NCBI RefSeq assembly: GCF_937468385.1
Contig: NZ_CALBWS010000013.1
Coordinates: 1-64,000 of the forward strand
Origin: Neobacillus rhizosphaerae
GTDB lineage: Bacteria > Bacillota > Bacilli > Bacillales > Cytobacillaceae
DNA length: 64,000 nucleotides
Direction of reading: 5' to 3'
The position numbers were made by a program, and so were the translations under genes. This document shows, one piece after another, positions 55,021 to 63,757 of the stretch. The number at the start of each line of letters is the position of its first letter. The first letter of the stretch is position 1. Under the pieces are notes generated by a model, which did not search any database, had not been told where the DNA came from, and saw only the letters and a list, made by a program, of their open reading frames with translations.

Positions 55021-55137
55021 TAAGAGGCTGTTTTAAGAGTTAGATTGGTATTAGATAGATATCTACCTGTTTAAATTACTAATCTACAGGCAGAGTCAGC
55101 CCCTTTTTAATGGTTAAATGACTTTTTTCTAAAGAAT

Positions 55138-55281
55138 AGACTACTTCCTAAAATTAGGGAGTGGTTTTTTGTGTTATTAAAATTTGCGTATCAAGACTTT
55201 CTGGATGACAGACGTTTCAAGAACACGACTAAGACAAATACCAAAAATTATGAAATGCTTTTAGGGAAATTTGTTGATTAA
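55138..55281 (+). pseudogene. Hairpin and 5' fragment of the second integrase type, copy 2
   Basis: A shortened hairpin (CTACTTCCTA / TAGGGAGTGG, then T6) is followed by a GTG at 55171 opening LLKFAYQDFLDDRRFKN, TTKTNTKNYEMLLGKFVD and a stop. It is almost the same as 27549-27662, so at least two insertions of this integrase type happened here. Confidence 0.72.
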
Positions 55282-55626
55282 GCTTAGACAAGATCTAGAA
55301 CAGTATAAAAATAAAGACTTGGATTCTAAAAAGAGCTGATTCAAAGCTTCAAAACGGGTGTTGTATGCGAAGAGATGATATCTAACTAACAGCGTTAAGG
55401 AATTGAAGATGTAATGTTTTCATTAGATGACCTTATTAAATATTCCTCTTCATCTAAAGCAACAGCTTTGTTTAATATCTAATACTGATAATCCAACAAA
55501 TAAATACTTTGCTAGGAACTAATGTTCTGGTTATAATTATTAATATCAGGAATTATTCACGGGAATTAACCTCACTAGCAACCACAATTCGGTCTGAAAT
55601 AGAAAACAAAAATTGGAGTGATAAGA
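55282..55626. other. Gene-free stretch before the GNAT gene
   Basis: I see no gene. Short scraps of frames suggest decay of the element behind the integrase fragment. Confidence 0.4.
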
Positions 55627-56154
55627 ATGTCAGAACGGATGAATGCACCACAGGTTCGGATTAAACCTTGGGGCGATGCCGATCTTGCTTTGCTTCGACT
55701 TATTAATGCACCTGAGATGATGGAACACCTTGGAGGTTCAGAGACTGAGGCGCAGATCCTCGATCGTCATAAACGTTACCTTGAAATCGGCGGGCGGGGA
55801 ACTGGACGTATGTTTAGGATCGTCCTGCTCTCGTCTCTCGAAACCGTAGGCAGTGTGGGCTATTGGGACAGTTTCTGGCAAAAAGAGACTGTATATGAGA
55901 TTGGTTGGAGTGTCCTACCGACATTTCAAGGTAGAGGAATAGCGACAGAAGCTGTAGCGGAAGCCATTACCCATGCCAGCACTGAACATAAGCACAGGTT
56001 CATTCATGCCTTTCCTTCAATCAACAACCCCGCGTCTAACGCTATTTGTCGGAAGCTCGACTTCTTGTTTATCGGGGAGTGCGACTTCGAATATCCTCCT
56101 GGGAGTATCATGCAATGTAATGACTGGAGGCTCGAGATAACTAAGAAAAGTTGA
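55627..56154 (+). CDS. GNAT N-acetyltransferase (RimJ/RimL type)
   Basis: It is 175 residues. The fold of Acetyltransf_3 proteins is visible: QVRIKPWGDADLALLRLI, the strand YEIGWSVLPTFQGRGIATEAV with the Q-x-x-G-x-G/A acetyl-CoA loop, and NPASNAICRKLDF. ATG 55627 lies 9 bases behind GGAG; GTG 55618 overlaps that site. The GC content is higher than in the rest of island 4, which hints at a separate origin. The substrate is unknown. Confidence 0.85.
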   Translation: MSERMNAPQVRIKPWGDADLALLRLINAPEMMEHLGGSETEAQILDRHKRYLEIGGRGTGRMFRIVLLSSLETVGSVGYWDSFWQKETVYEIGWSVLPTFQGRGIATEAVAEAITHASTEHKHRFIHAFPSINNPASNAICRKLDFLFIGECDFEYPPGSIMQCNDWRLEITKKS

Positions 56155-56377
56155 GACCATTGAAAAATAGCATTTTGTATTATTTGAGGATATTCTTTAA
56201 GATCAGGCTGCCATAATTGGCGGCTTTTTATTATGTAACTATTGGCGTTCATTAGTTGAAGAAAATTTGTTGAAGAGATTCAATTTTTTGACTTATTTTT
56301 TCTAAAATAAGGCTAATCTTTAACTGAAATATCTTGTATGATATTGGAAAATACGCTTAGTAATGGAGATGAAAATT

Positions 56378-56629
56378 ATGAATACATTACACGAGCTTCC
56401 CAATATCAGTAAAGTAATTGAGGGGAAACTTGTTGAAGTTGGTATTGATACACCCCAGTTGCTTAAAGAGATTGGAAGTAAAGAAGCATTTTTTAGAATT
56501 AAACAAAAAGATAGTACCTCTTGTGTCAATATGCTATGTGCCTTAGAGGGGGCAATACAGGGTATTAGGTGGCACTTTTTGCCCGATGATATTAAGCAGG
56601 AACTAAAAGCATTTTATAAAACACTATAA
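56378..56629 (+). CDS. TfoX C-terminal-domain protein
   Basis: It is 83 residues matching the helix-hairpin TfoX_C domain (LPNISKVIEGKLVEVGIDTP, LKEIGSKEAFFRI, NMLCALEGAIQGIRWHFLP). In Gram-negatives this domain is part of competence regulator TfoX/Sxy. Stand-alone versions are common in Firmicutes and have no known role. I use ATG 56378 behind GGAGATG; 56363 and 56369 are further ATGs in frame. Confidence 0.85.
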   Translation: MNTLHELPNISKVIEGKLVEVGIDTPQLLKEIGSKEAFFRIKQKDSTSCVNMLCALEGAIQGIRWHFLPDDIKQELKAFYKTL

Positions 56630-56763
56630 TATTAGGAGGACACATTATACATAGAAGAAGTAAGCGATCTGGAAAAAATATACATTAGTTCATCAAAAAA
56701 GCTTTAATTAATTTTGCAATCACCGCCAAAGCTAAGTAGTGTGTTTAACAAATTTACCTATAC

Positions 56764-56792
56764 TTGAGCGATGCTATGAAATAGCATTGCTC
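56764..56792 (+). terminator. Hairpin near the right end of island 4
   Basis: TGAGCGATGCTAT and ATAGCATTGCTCA pair (one G-T) around a 3-base loop. It is the counterpart of the hairpin at 20778 near the end of island 1. Confidence 0.6.
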
Positions 56793-56828
56793 AAATACCA
56801 ATGCAGAAATTAAAAAAAGTTTGCTAAC

Positions 56829-56924
56829 CAAAATGCTAACATTTTGCTAAGGTAATTAAATGAAAAACGCTAAAATCCCGTTAAAGATATTAAACACTCT
56901 CACCTTACGGGCGGCATGATGTAA
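56829..56924 (+). repeat. att end 5: shortened arm region and groEL-like core
   Basis: AAAATGCTAACATTTTGCTAA leads, through a single CGTTAAAGATATTA-type arm and CACTCTCACCTTAC, to the core GGGCGGCATGATGTAA (56909-56924). About 60 bases of the arm region of the other ends are missing here. This is the last core copy in the window. Confidence 0.85.
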
Positions 56925-57070
56925 AGCTTTTAAGTCTTACATTTAGGCTGTTTTCGTAAAGTTTGTTGTTTTTTAGCTCAAAATATATATAATACTATAA
57001 TTGACAATATCCTCTTTTAGTGTAAAATTACACTAAGGGAAAATTCTGTTATTTAGGGAGGTTAAACCAA

Positions 57071-57316
57071 ATGAGATATTTTATTTACATCATTCAACTT
57101 GTTATAAGTACACTTGGTTTTCTATTATTTTCAATATTCAGTGGGGTTGTGGGAGGTTATGCAATTGAATATAAAAAAGACCCCACAATATTTGACCAAA
57201 TTACTTTTGCATTCAATTCGTCTTCATATCCACTTTATGCCTGTGCCTTTTTACTTTGGGCAGTAATCGTTATTGTTATTTGGAAGAGAAAAAGAAGTAT
57301 TAAACCGATAAATTAG
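57071..57316 (+). CDS. Passenger gene of the IS: 81-residue two-span membrane protein
   Basis: It lies inside the IS. It has an N-terminal membrane segment (about 5-30, FIYIIQLVISTLGFLLFSIF), a short loop, a second segment (about 52-72) and a basic tail KRKRSIKPIN. AGGGAGG lies 8 bases before the ATG, so it is probably expressed. A shared hairpin GTCGTCAATTGACGGC with T7 (57318-57340) separates it from the convergent transposase gene. The function is unknown. IS1595 elements are known to carry passengers at times. Confidence 0.7.
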   Translation: MRYFIYIIQLVISTLGFLLFSIFSGVVGGYAIEYKKDPTIFDQITFAFNSSSYPLYACAFLLWAVIVIVIWKRKRSIKPIN

Positions 57317-57346
57317 TCGTCAATTGACGGCTTTTTTTGTCCTTCA

Positions 57347-58354
57347 TTAAATGCTCCTTAAAATGTTGACGGTTGTATGATTGGATTTTTGACAGGCTGA
57401 AATTAGCATTTGCTCAACTCGTTTTTCAAATGCAACATTTTTCCCTATATCGAGCCATCGAAACCAATAGAGGTAGTTGTCCAAATATTTCGTTGCAACA
57501 CCTTGGAAACGCTCCATCCAACCTTTTAAACGATTATGAGAGTTGTTGACGTGTTGAATGTGGAATATGCCCTTTTTCACACGTTGTTTTTGACTTCCAT
57601 TTACAGTTTCGTGCTGTAAACCTTTAAGTTTTGCGAATTTCTTATAATTAGTTGCTGTATCTGTACATAACAAAGAAGATGGGTGAATATACTCACCTAA
57701 CACGGTGTCAATTTCTTCGGCTTTTACACGCCCTGTTCCTGCTTTACGAGCAATCATATTACCGTTACGGTCTTGTGCCACTACAACAGCAATTTTTAGG
57801 TTTGAGATACCCCTTTTCTTGTCCTTTTCTCCACGCTTCTTGGCTTTTCTATGAGTGATTTCACGACCTTTCATAGACTCACGAAAGAAGGTTTCGTCAC
57901 TCTCAACTATTCCTTGAAGTTGATTAAAGCCAAGACTACCTATTGCGTTCAAGATTTTATGTCTCCAATAGAAAGCAGTAGAGATATGAATTTTTAACCG
58001 TTCAGCGATTTTTGGTAGGGTATATCCCTCTACCATTAATTCAATGTACTTTACCCATTTTTCAGGATAGCGTGAGCCAGAAAATGGCGTGTTGGTCATA
58101 TCATTGAAAGATTTCCCGCAATCATTACATAGATAGCGTTGCCTTGAACGATATTTACCGTTCCGCTTAACCGATGTACTACCGCAATGAACACAACCCA
58201 AACCAGAAGCAAAACGAGCTTCACGAATGCTTTTGAGTAGTTTAGTAATTTTATCTGGTTCATCTGGAAACAAGTCTTGTTTCATTGCGTTAAACAACGC
58301 CAATTGCTCTGATTTGGTTAATTCGCTGAACTCTTGATAAACACCTTCCCACAT
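57347..58354 (-). CDS. IS1595-family transposase (ISXO2-like)
   Basis: It is 335 residues: an N-terminal zinc ribbon (CVHCGS...YLCNDCGKSF), a helix-turn-helix (YTLPKIAERLKIHISTAF), and the ISXO2-like DDE domain with VESDETFF, LLCTDTATNY and HNRLKGWMERF (the Asn/Glu region). It is intact. It runs opposite to the passenger gene. Confidence 0.93.
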   Translation of the reverse strand: MWEGVYQEFSELTKSEQLALFNAMKQDLFPDEPDKITKLLKSIREARFASGLGCVHCGSTSVKRNGKYRSRQRYLCNDCGKSFNDMTNTPFSGSRYPEKWVKYIELMVEGYTLPKIAERLKIHISTAFYWRHKILNAIGSLGFNQLQGIVESDETFFRESMKGREITHRKAKKRGEKDKKRGISNLKIAVVVAQDRNGNMIARKAGTGRVKAEEIDTVLGEYIHPSSLLCTDTATNYKKFAKLKGLQHETVNGSQKQRVKKGIFHIQHVNNSHNRLKGWMERFQGVATKYLDNYLYWFRWLDIGKNVAFEKRVEQMLISACQKSNHTTVNILRSI

Positions 58355-58443
58355 ACTTGAACGCCTCCTTAAACCCCTTTATATCAACCCTTTAACAGTA
58401 TAGTCAAGAAAGCCACAATCTATACGAAAACAGCCTACATTTA

Positions 58444-58579
58444 AGAAATAGTTAAAGCTATTTTCCCTCCATTTTGTGAAGTAGTCATGTAAATAATTTA
58501 TATCAATAGCAAAAAACCACTTCCTATAAAAATTAGGGAGTGGTTTTTTGTGTTGTTAAAAATTGCCTATACTAATTAA
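58444..58579 (+). pseudogene. Left-end sequence, hairpin and 5' scrap of the second integrase type, copy 3
   Basis: From AGAAATAGTTA to GTAGTCATGTAAATAATTT the sequence matches 27443-27503. The hairpin AAAACCACTTCCTA / TAGGGAGTGGTTTT follows, then GTG 58550 with LLKIAYTN and a stop. It is the start of a further island of the island 3 type, whose interior has been lost. Confidence 0.7.
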
Positions 58580-58615
58580 ATCCTCGACCTATATAATTTC
58601 AAGCTAAAAACTGGG

Positions 58616-58999
58616 CTAAATATGTTCACAATTATGACATTGTTTAAATAAATCCTCATTTTCACTATCACTATGAACTCTTGACCAACTACAAAAATTC
58701 TCTAAAATCTGTACTAACGACTGACCCTTATCCGTCAAAGAATATTCGACTCTTGGTAGAATCTCATTGTCCTCATTGTACTGTCTGCGATTTATTAACT
58801 TATTTTCTATCATTTCTTTTAATGTACTTGCAAGAACAGTGTCTGTAACATCGATAAGTTCATTTTTTAAATCGGAATACCTCAACGTCTTATAGTATGA
58901 TAAAACACAGATAATTCTTGCATTCCATTTTCCCCTGATCATATTTAATACATGTTCTAAAGGACAACGAATAGTTGGGTTCAGTTTGCGTTGATACAT
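58616..58999 (-). CDS. HxlR-family transcriptional regulator
   Basis: It is 127 residues with the HxlR winged helix: CPLEHVLNMIRGKWNARIIC, LRYSDLKNELIDVTDTVLAS, LKEMIENKL and PRVEYSLTDKGQSL. The N-terminal Cys in RCPLEH is the redox- or aldehyde-sensing Cys of related proteins. I start at ATG 58999 with AAAGGA upstream; the frame is open to a TTG at 59020. No divergent target gene lies next to it in the window. Confidence 0.88.
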   Translation of the reverse strand: MYQRKLNPTIRCPLEHVLNMIRGKWNARIICVLSYYKTLRYSDLKNELIDVTDTVLASTLKEMIENKLINRRQYNEDNEILPRVEYSLTDKGQSLVQILENFCSWSRVHSDSENEDLFKQCHNCEHI

Positions 59000-59280
59000 G
59001 ACTATCTCATTTCCTTTCAATATTCTAAGTTGTAATCCAAATATAATACTGTACCTTGCGTAGGAAAGCGACCAATAAACCTATTATTAACTAATGAATT
59101 GCTGGGTTTGTAAGTATTGATATATCAAGGTCTCTTGATTTCGAGTGTTTTCTAGTGATTTGTAATTTTTAAAATATGGGCACTAAACATCCCAAAAAAA
59201 GATGGTGCCTAGAAAAGACACCCTACTTAAAAACCGGTTTATTTAAAGTAAAGTATAAAATTTTCGACTTCGAGAATTGT
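59000..59280. other. Gap between hxlR-like gene and repeat
   Basis: No gene. An imperfect inverted pair around 59200-59240 (GGTGCCTAG and AAACCGGTTT) is too weak to call. Confidence 0.35.
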
Positions 59281-59487
59281 CTAGCTCCAGCGCCCTAGCG
59301 GCTAGTGTCCTTCGCTCTCCGCCCTACGATAAGTCAACATCGAATCGCCTCCGGCTCTTCGTGTTTCCTTTATCTCAGTTGGAGCGCTCCACAAGTAAAG
59401 CTTCGGCAGCATAAGCATCGCACGAAGGAAAAGCGTTAGCTTTTTCGAGGAGGCCATACGCCGCTGACCAGGGCGCTTGCGCTTTTC
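59281..59487. repeat. Bacillaceae intergenic repeat, copy 2
   Basis: It begins CTAGCTCCAGCGCCCTAGCGG and matches copy 1 at 6888 through CAGTTGGAGCGCTCCA. It then carries an extra 60-base piece (AAAGCTTCGGCAGCATAAGC...) before CATACG...GGGCGCTTGCGC. It abuts the stop of the thioredoxin-like gene on the minus strand. Confidence 0.8.
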
Positions 59488-59799
59488 TTATAATCCGCTA
59501 ATAAAGGTTTCAACTTCTTCCTGCGTTTTTGAATCTTTGCTTACAAAGCGGCCTATTTCCTTGCCATTATCAAAAGCAATAAAGCTTGGAATTCCAAATA
59601 CATCAAGCAGCTGGCATAAGTCGATATTTTCATCACGATCTACGCGAACAAAAGTAAAATCATTAAATTTTACTTCTACTTCCGGCATAAACGTTTCGAC
59701 AAACCTGCAATCAGGGCAATAGCCCGCTGCGAATACAAATAAATGCTTCCCTTCATTTTTTAACTGTTCAAACTTCTCCATAGATTCTAAGTTTTTCAT
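59488..59799 (-). CDS. Thioredoxin-like protein (CPDC active site)
   Basis: It is 103 residues with one thioredoxin domain: FVFAAGYCPDCRFVETFMPE with the C-P-D-C redox site, then VRVDRDENIDLCQLLDVFGI and the cis-Pro in GIPSFIAFDNG. It has no signal peptide, so it is cytoplasmic. It resembles YdbP/YtpP-type small thioredoxins. A GGAGG ribosome site lies before the start (minus strand). Confidence 0.88.
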   Translation of the reverse strand: MKNLESMEKFEQLKNEGKHLFVFAAGYCPDCRFVETFMPEVEVKFNDFTFVRVDRDENIDLCQLLDVFGIPSFIAFDNGKEIGRFVSKDSKTQEEVETFISGL

Positions 59800-59852
59800 G
59801 TTCTTTACCTCCTAATATCGTCCGTTTAAAATTCTCTTTCGAGGTTATTTTT

Positions 59853-59881
59853 CAGTTAGTGGGATGTGCCCCCACTAACTG
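59853..59881. repeat. Inverted repeat between the thioredoxin and permease genes
   Basis: CAGTTAGTGGG and CCCACTAACTG form a perfect 11-bp stem with a 7-base loop. There is no good T-run on either side, so it may be a weak terminator of the permease gene or an operator. Confidence 0.6.
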
Positions 59882-59943
59882 GAAATCCAAGTGTTATTGT
59901 TTAGAATGTCATAAGTTGTTACGACTGTCACATTTTTATGTTT

Positions 59944-61422
59944 TTATATTTTTACGTCAAAATCACATTCTTTAAGAGGCACGACTTTAGTCTTTTTAAT
60001 AATTTTATAGCCAAACCATAAAAGGAGAAAGGCAGGAATACTGATATACGTCGATACTATTTCCACCAGGCCATAATCATTAATTAAAACGACTTGTCCA
60101 AATACGAAGATAACCAGGAACAATATTGTGATAATCGGCCCTAATGGGAACCATTTAGCCTTGTACGGTAATTGACTTAAATCTCTGCCTTGGGCAATAT
60201 ATGCCTTACGGAAACGGTAATGACTTACCGCAATCCCCAGCCATTTGATAAACCCTGTCATGGCAGAGGCGTTCATCAGCCAAAGAAAGACAGAGCCGCT
60301 GCCGAAAAAAGAAGATAAAAATGCAGAAACCCCTATGATTGAAGTGAAAAGTAACGCAAGCATTGGAATTCCGCGCGAGTTGAGTTTAGCAAAGGCGCGC
60401 GGTGCTTTTCCTTCTTTTGCTAATGCCCAAAGCATACGGGAAGAACCATACATGGCAGAGTTTGCTGCTGATAAAACAGATGTTAACAGCACAGCGTTCA
60501 TTGCGGAGGCAGCAAATGCTAATCCAGCTCTTTTAAAGACTAGTGTGAATGGGCTGATGGAAACATTTTCAATCCCTGTTTTTAGTAAATTCGGATCTGT
60601 GTAAGGGATAATCAAACCGACAACGAAAATGGTAAGCACATAGAAGAAAAGTATTCTCCAAAAAATAGTTCGAATCGCTTTCGGCACATTTTTAGCCGGA
60701 TCTTCTGTTTCACCGGCAGCAGTTGCCACTACCTCTGTGCCTTGGAAGGCAAAACCGGCTACGAGGATTACGCTAAAGATTGATAGCAATCCGCCATGAA
60801 AAGGCGCGTCACCAGTAGTAAAGTTACCAAAACCAACTGCCTGTCCTCCCATGATTCCAAAGATCATGGCAACACCTACAACAAGGAATATAATGATTGC
60901 TACGACTTTAATACTGGCAAACCAATATTCGCTTTCACCATAGCCCTTGACAGATAATATATTTAGCAATAGCAATAAGGCCAAAGCCAATCCACTCCAC
61001 AAAAGTGAAGACGAGTTTGGGAACCAATAGTGCATGATCATAGAGGCGGCAGTTAAGTCGGCCGGTAGTGTAATCGCAGTGGTATACCAATAATTCCATC
61101 CTAAAGCAAACCCAAAAGCGGGATCGACAAACTTTGTTGCATGTGTTTCAAACGATCCCGATACTGGCATAAACGAGGCCATCTCTCCTAGACTAGTCAT
61201 GACAAAATACACCATTGCTCCTACCAGGATGTATGCTACAAGTGCACCTCCTGGTCCCGCAGTGCTAATGGCTGACCCGCTGGACACAAACAACCCGGTT
61301 CCAATTGCACCACCGATGGCCATCATCGTTAAATGCCTTGCTTGCAGCTTTCGTTGTAATCCTTTTTCTTTTTCTACGGCATGATCGTTGAAGGTACTTA
61401 ACTCTTTTTCTGATTTTCCCAT
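59944..61422 (-). CDS. Amino acid permease, LysP-like (APC superfamily)
   Basis: It is 492 residues with 12 membrane segments. The consensus start LQRKLQARHLTMMAIGGAIG, TGLFVSSGSAIS, AGPGGALVAYILVGAMVYF and LGEMASFMPVSGSFETHA are as in lysine-specific permeases. Later blocks such as FQGTEVVATAAGETEDPAKN and WLGIAVSHYRFRKAY follow LysP closely. The substrate may be lysine, but the neighbours handle sulfur amino acids, so specificity stays open. It lies 37 bases behind the patB-like gene and may be in its operon. Confidence 0.85.
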   Translation of the reverse strand: MGKSEKELSTFNDHAVEKEKGLQRKLQARHLTMMAIGGAIGTGLFVSSGSAISTAGPGGALVAYILVGAMVYFVMTSLGEMASFMPVSGSFETHATKFVDPAFGFALGWNYWYTTAITLPADLTAASMIMHYWFPNSSSLLWSGLALALLLLLNILSVKGYGESEYWFASIKVVAIIIFLVVGVAMIFGIMGGQAVGFGNFTTGDAPFHGGLLSIFSVILVAGFAFQGTEVVATAAGETEDPAKNVPKAIRTIFWRILFFYVLTIFVVGLIIPYTDPNLLKTGIENVSISPFTLVFKRAGLAFAASAMNAVLLTSVLSAANSAMYGSSRMLWALAKEGKAPRAFAKLNSRGIPMLALLFTSIIGVSAFLSSFFGSGSVFLWLMNASAMTGFIKWLGIAVSHYRFRKAYIAQGRDLSQLPYKAKWFPLGPIITILFLVIFVFGQVVLINDYGLVEIVSTYISIPAFLLLWFGYKIIKKTKVVPLKECDFDVKI

Positions 61423-61459
61423 ATAAGTAGCTCCTTATTAGTTAATAAATGAAATTTGT

Positions 61460-62632
61460 TTAAAAACCACATTGACCATAATTTTCACTTATTTGTTTCA
61501 ACGCACGTTCCAGTAAAGATCTTGTACAAGCAATATTTACTCTTACAAATTGACCGCTATCTTTGCCATATGTGATTCCGGCATTGACTCTAACCCCGGA
61601 ATCCTCGAAAAATTTTATCACTCCCTCGCTGTCTAAGCCCAGTTCCTTACAGTCAATCCACAACAAATAGGAAGATTCAGGGTACTGAACCTTTAATTTT
61701 GGTAAATGTTGATCAATAAATTCAATAGCAAACTCGATATTGTCCCGTAAATACTCATTTAATTCATCTACGTAATAATCGCATTGATTATAAGCAGTAA
61801 TTAAAGCCTCAACCCCAAAATAGTTATAATCGAAATGATACTTGACATAAATATCATCAAACGCATTCTTTAGTTTTTTGTTTTTTACAATCACATAAGC
61901 ACTAAAGAACGACGCCAAATTAAAGGTTTTGCTTGGAGAGTTCATCACTACTATATTTGGATCCTCTTCCTCACAAAGCTCTAAAAAGGATGTAAAAGGC
62001 AGACCTTTGTGGATCATGTCACTATGAATTTCATCACTTATAATGATCACGTTATATTTCCGGCATAAATTGACCATTCGGGTCATCTCTTCTTTTGTCC
62101 ATACCCGACCAATGGGATTGGCGGGGTTACATACCAAAAGTATTTTTACATCCTGCATCTTCAGTTTATTTTCTAAATCTGCAAAATCAATATCGTATCT
62201 TCCATTTTGGTATAACAAAGGATTTTCGACAGCTTTTCTATTGAAATTCTCAATTACCCTTTTAAATGTGGCATAGACTGGAGGCTGAATCACCACTTTG
62301 TCTCCCGAATTGGTATAAGCATCTAAAAACATCCATAAAGCACCTGTCATTAATCCGGGAGCAAAACTAATTTCGTTTTTCCTAATATTGATTTTATGAT
62401 GGCGGCTATACCAACCATTAATAGCATCCGTAAATCGAGCATGTGGAAAATATCCATATCCAAATACTCCAAAATCCACTTTTTTCCTCAGGGCATCTAA
62501 TACTTCACGTGGTGCCTTATAATCGGTATCGGCAATTCCAAGTGGAATCAAAGTACCGCCTTTCCCTTCATTGTCCCACTTATCGGAATCAGTACCAGTT
62601 CGATTCATCATTTCATCAAAGCTGTGTATCAT
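61460..62632 (-). CDS. PatB/MalY-type C-S lyase (cystathionine beta-lyase)
   Basis: It is a 390-residue class I/II PLP enzyme that cleaves C-S bonds of cystathionine or cysteine. The marks are IPLGIADTDYKAPREVLDAL, PGLMTGALWMFLDAYT, CNPANPIGRVWTKEE, ISDEIHSDMI and the PLP-lysine block SPSKTFNLASF. It lies between the permease gene and a D-cysteine desulfhydrase-like gene on the same strand, suggesting catabolism of sulfur amino acids. Confidence 0.9.
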   Translation of the reverse strand: MIHSFDEMMNRTGTDSDKWDNEGKGGTLIPLGIADTDYKAPREVLDALRKKVDFGVFGYGYFPHARFTDAINGWYSRHHKINIRKNEISFAPGLMTGALWMFLDAYTNSGDKVVIQPPVYATFKRVIENFNRKAVENPLLYQNGRYDIDFADLENKLKMQDVKILLVCNPANPIGRVWTKEEMTRMVNLCRKYNVIIISDEIHSDMIHKGLPFTSFLELCEEEDPNIVVMNSPSKTFNLASFFSAYVIVKNKKLKNAFDDIYVKYHFDYNYFGVEALITAYNQCDYYVDELNEYLRDNIEFAIEFIDQHLPKLKVQYPESSYLLWIDCKELGLDSEGVIKFFEDSGVRVNAGITYGKDSGQFVRVNIACTRSLLERALKQISENYGQCGF

Positions 62633-62724
62633 GCTTACCCCTCATTTCTCTAAAATTACGGCGAATGCGTTTACAATTTTTGTGTAAATCGTTAATATTA
62701 TACAACAAAGATTTTTAGGGGCTG

Positions 62725-62750
62725 CTGGACATATCCCGGAATATGTCCAG
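62725..62750. terminator. Inverted repeat behind the desulfhydrase-like gene
   Basis: CTGGACATAT and ATATGTCCAG form a perfect 10-bp stem with a 6-base loop, just after the stop of the minus-strand gene. The T-run is poor, so readthrough into patB is likely. Confidence 0.6.
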
Positions 62751-62759
62751 GAGTTTCTT

Positions 62760-63740
62760 TTAAACGGCTCCATACAACATATTAATCTTTTCATCCGTCC
62801 ATCCAAAAATTCCACCGGTGTGTATAAACAATATGTTTTGGCTTTTTTGAAAGCTTCCATTTTTAAGTTCGTTGTACAAACCATACATCGCTTTCCCGGT
62901 ATATACGGGGTCAAGGAGTAATCCTTCTTCTTGTGCAAATTTCTCGATAAATTTCAGTTCATCTAATTGGCTTTTGCCATAACCTAATCCTATATAGCGA
63001 TCAATAATGTTGATCTCTGAAGCCGAAAAACAGAAATGATTGTCTCTATATTGATTCATATCCGTTAAAACATGTAATATATCACGAACTGCTTGTTCCT
63101 CTTGATTTAATACACTTATGCCAATTATGGTTTTATTTTGATGGCTTTCTTTATTTGCATATGACAATCCGGCATATGTACCGCCTGAGCCGCTCGTCAC
63201 CACAATCGTATCAAACACCAATCCTAATTCCTGTTCCTGGTGCAGGATTTCATAATAGGCGTCTACATACCCTTGTGCACCAATGCCGTTTGAGCCTCCC
63301 ATCGGAATAACATAAGGGCGGTGTCCGGAGTCAATCAATTCCTCCTTCAACTCTTCGATCATAGGTGTTAAATCCCGGTACTCTTCCTCACTTACAAGCT
63401 TAATCTTTGCACCTACTAATTGATTGAAAAACAGATTCCCTTCCATCCGATTTATTTCTCCGGCTTTTAAAATTAACAAAGTTTTCATCCGAAATTTGGC
63501 CGCTAAAACAGCAGTTGCTCTCGCATGGTTCGATTGAATCCCGCCACTGGTAATTAGATAATCACATTTTTGGTTTTGGGCATCTTGAAGCAAATATTCC
63601 AGCTTTCTGATCTTATTTCCCGATGTAGCCATTCCCGTTTGGTCATCACGCTTGATATAGACGGTTTTATTTAAGTGTTTATTGAAAAAGTTCAATTTTT
63701 CAATCTTCGTAGGTACATTGGCAATCGTTATTTTGTTCAT
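62760..63740 (-). CDS. D-cysteine desulfhydrase / ACC deaminase family PLP enzyme
   Basis: It is 326 residues with fold type II PLP marks: YIKRDDQTGMATSGNKIRKL with the PLP lysine, TSGGIQSNHARATAVLAAK, MGGSNGIGAQGYVDAY and TSGSGGTYAGLSYA (phosphate loop). This family includes DcyD and ACC deaminases. With PatB and a trans-sulfuration enzyme nearby, D-cysteine or another sulfur amino acid is the likelier substrate. Confidence 0.88.
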   Translation of the reverse strand: MNKITIANVPTKIEKLNFFNKHLNKTVYIKRDDQTGMATSGNKIRKLEYLLQDAQNQKCDYLITSGGIQSNHARATAVLAAKFRMKTLLILKAGEINRMEGNLFFNQLVGAKIKLVSEEEYRDLTPMIEELKEELIDSGHRPYVIPMGGSNGIGAQGYVDAYYEILHQEQELGLVFDTIVVTSGSGGTYAGLSYANKESHQNKTIIGISVLNQEEQAVRDILHVLTDMNQYRDNHFCFSASEINIIDRYIGLGYGKSQLDELKFIEKFAQEEGLLLDPVYTGKAMYGLYNELKNGSFQKSQNILFIHTGGIFGWTDEKINMLYGAV

Positions 63741-63757
63741 AAAGCACGTTCCAATCC

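Larger units (their letters stand above)
56946..58435 (-). mobile_element. IS1595-family insertion sequence with passenger gene, 1490 bp
   Basis: The ends are inverted repeats GGCTGTTTTCGTA (56946-56958) and TACGAAAACAGCC (58423-58435). The flanks are identical 8-bp repeats TACATTTA (56938-56945 and 58436-58443), the duplication length known for IS1595. Inside are a minus-strand transposase and a plus-strand small membrane-protein gene. Removing the element rejoins a sequence that matches the left end of island 3 (27436 onward), which confirms the boundaries. Confidence 0.93.
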
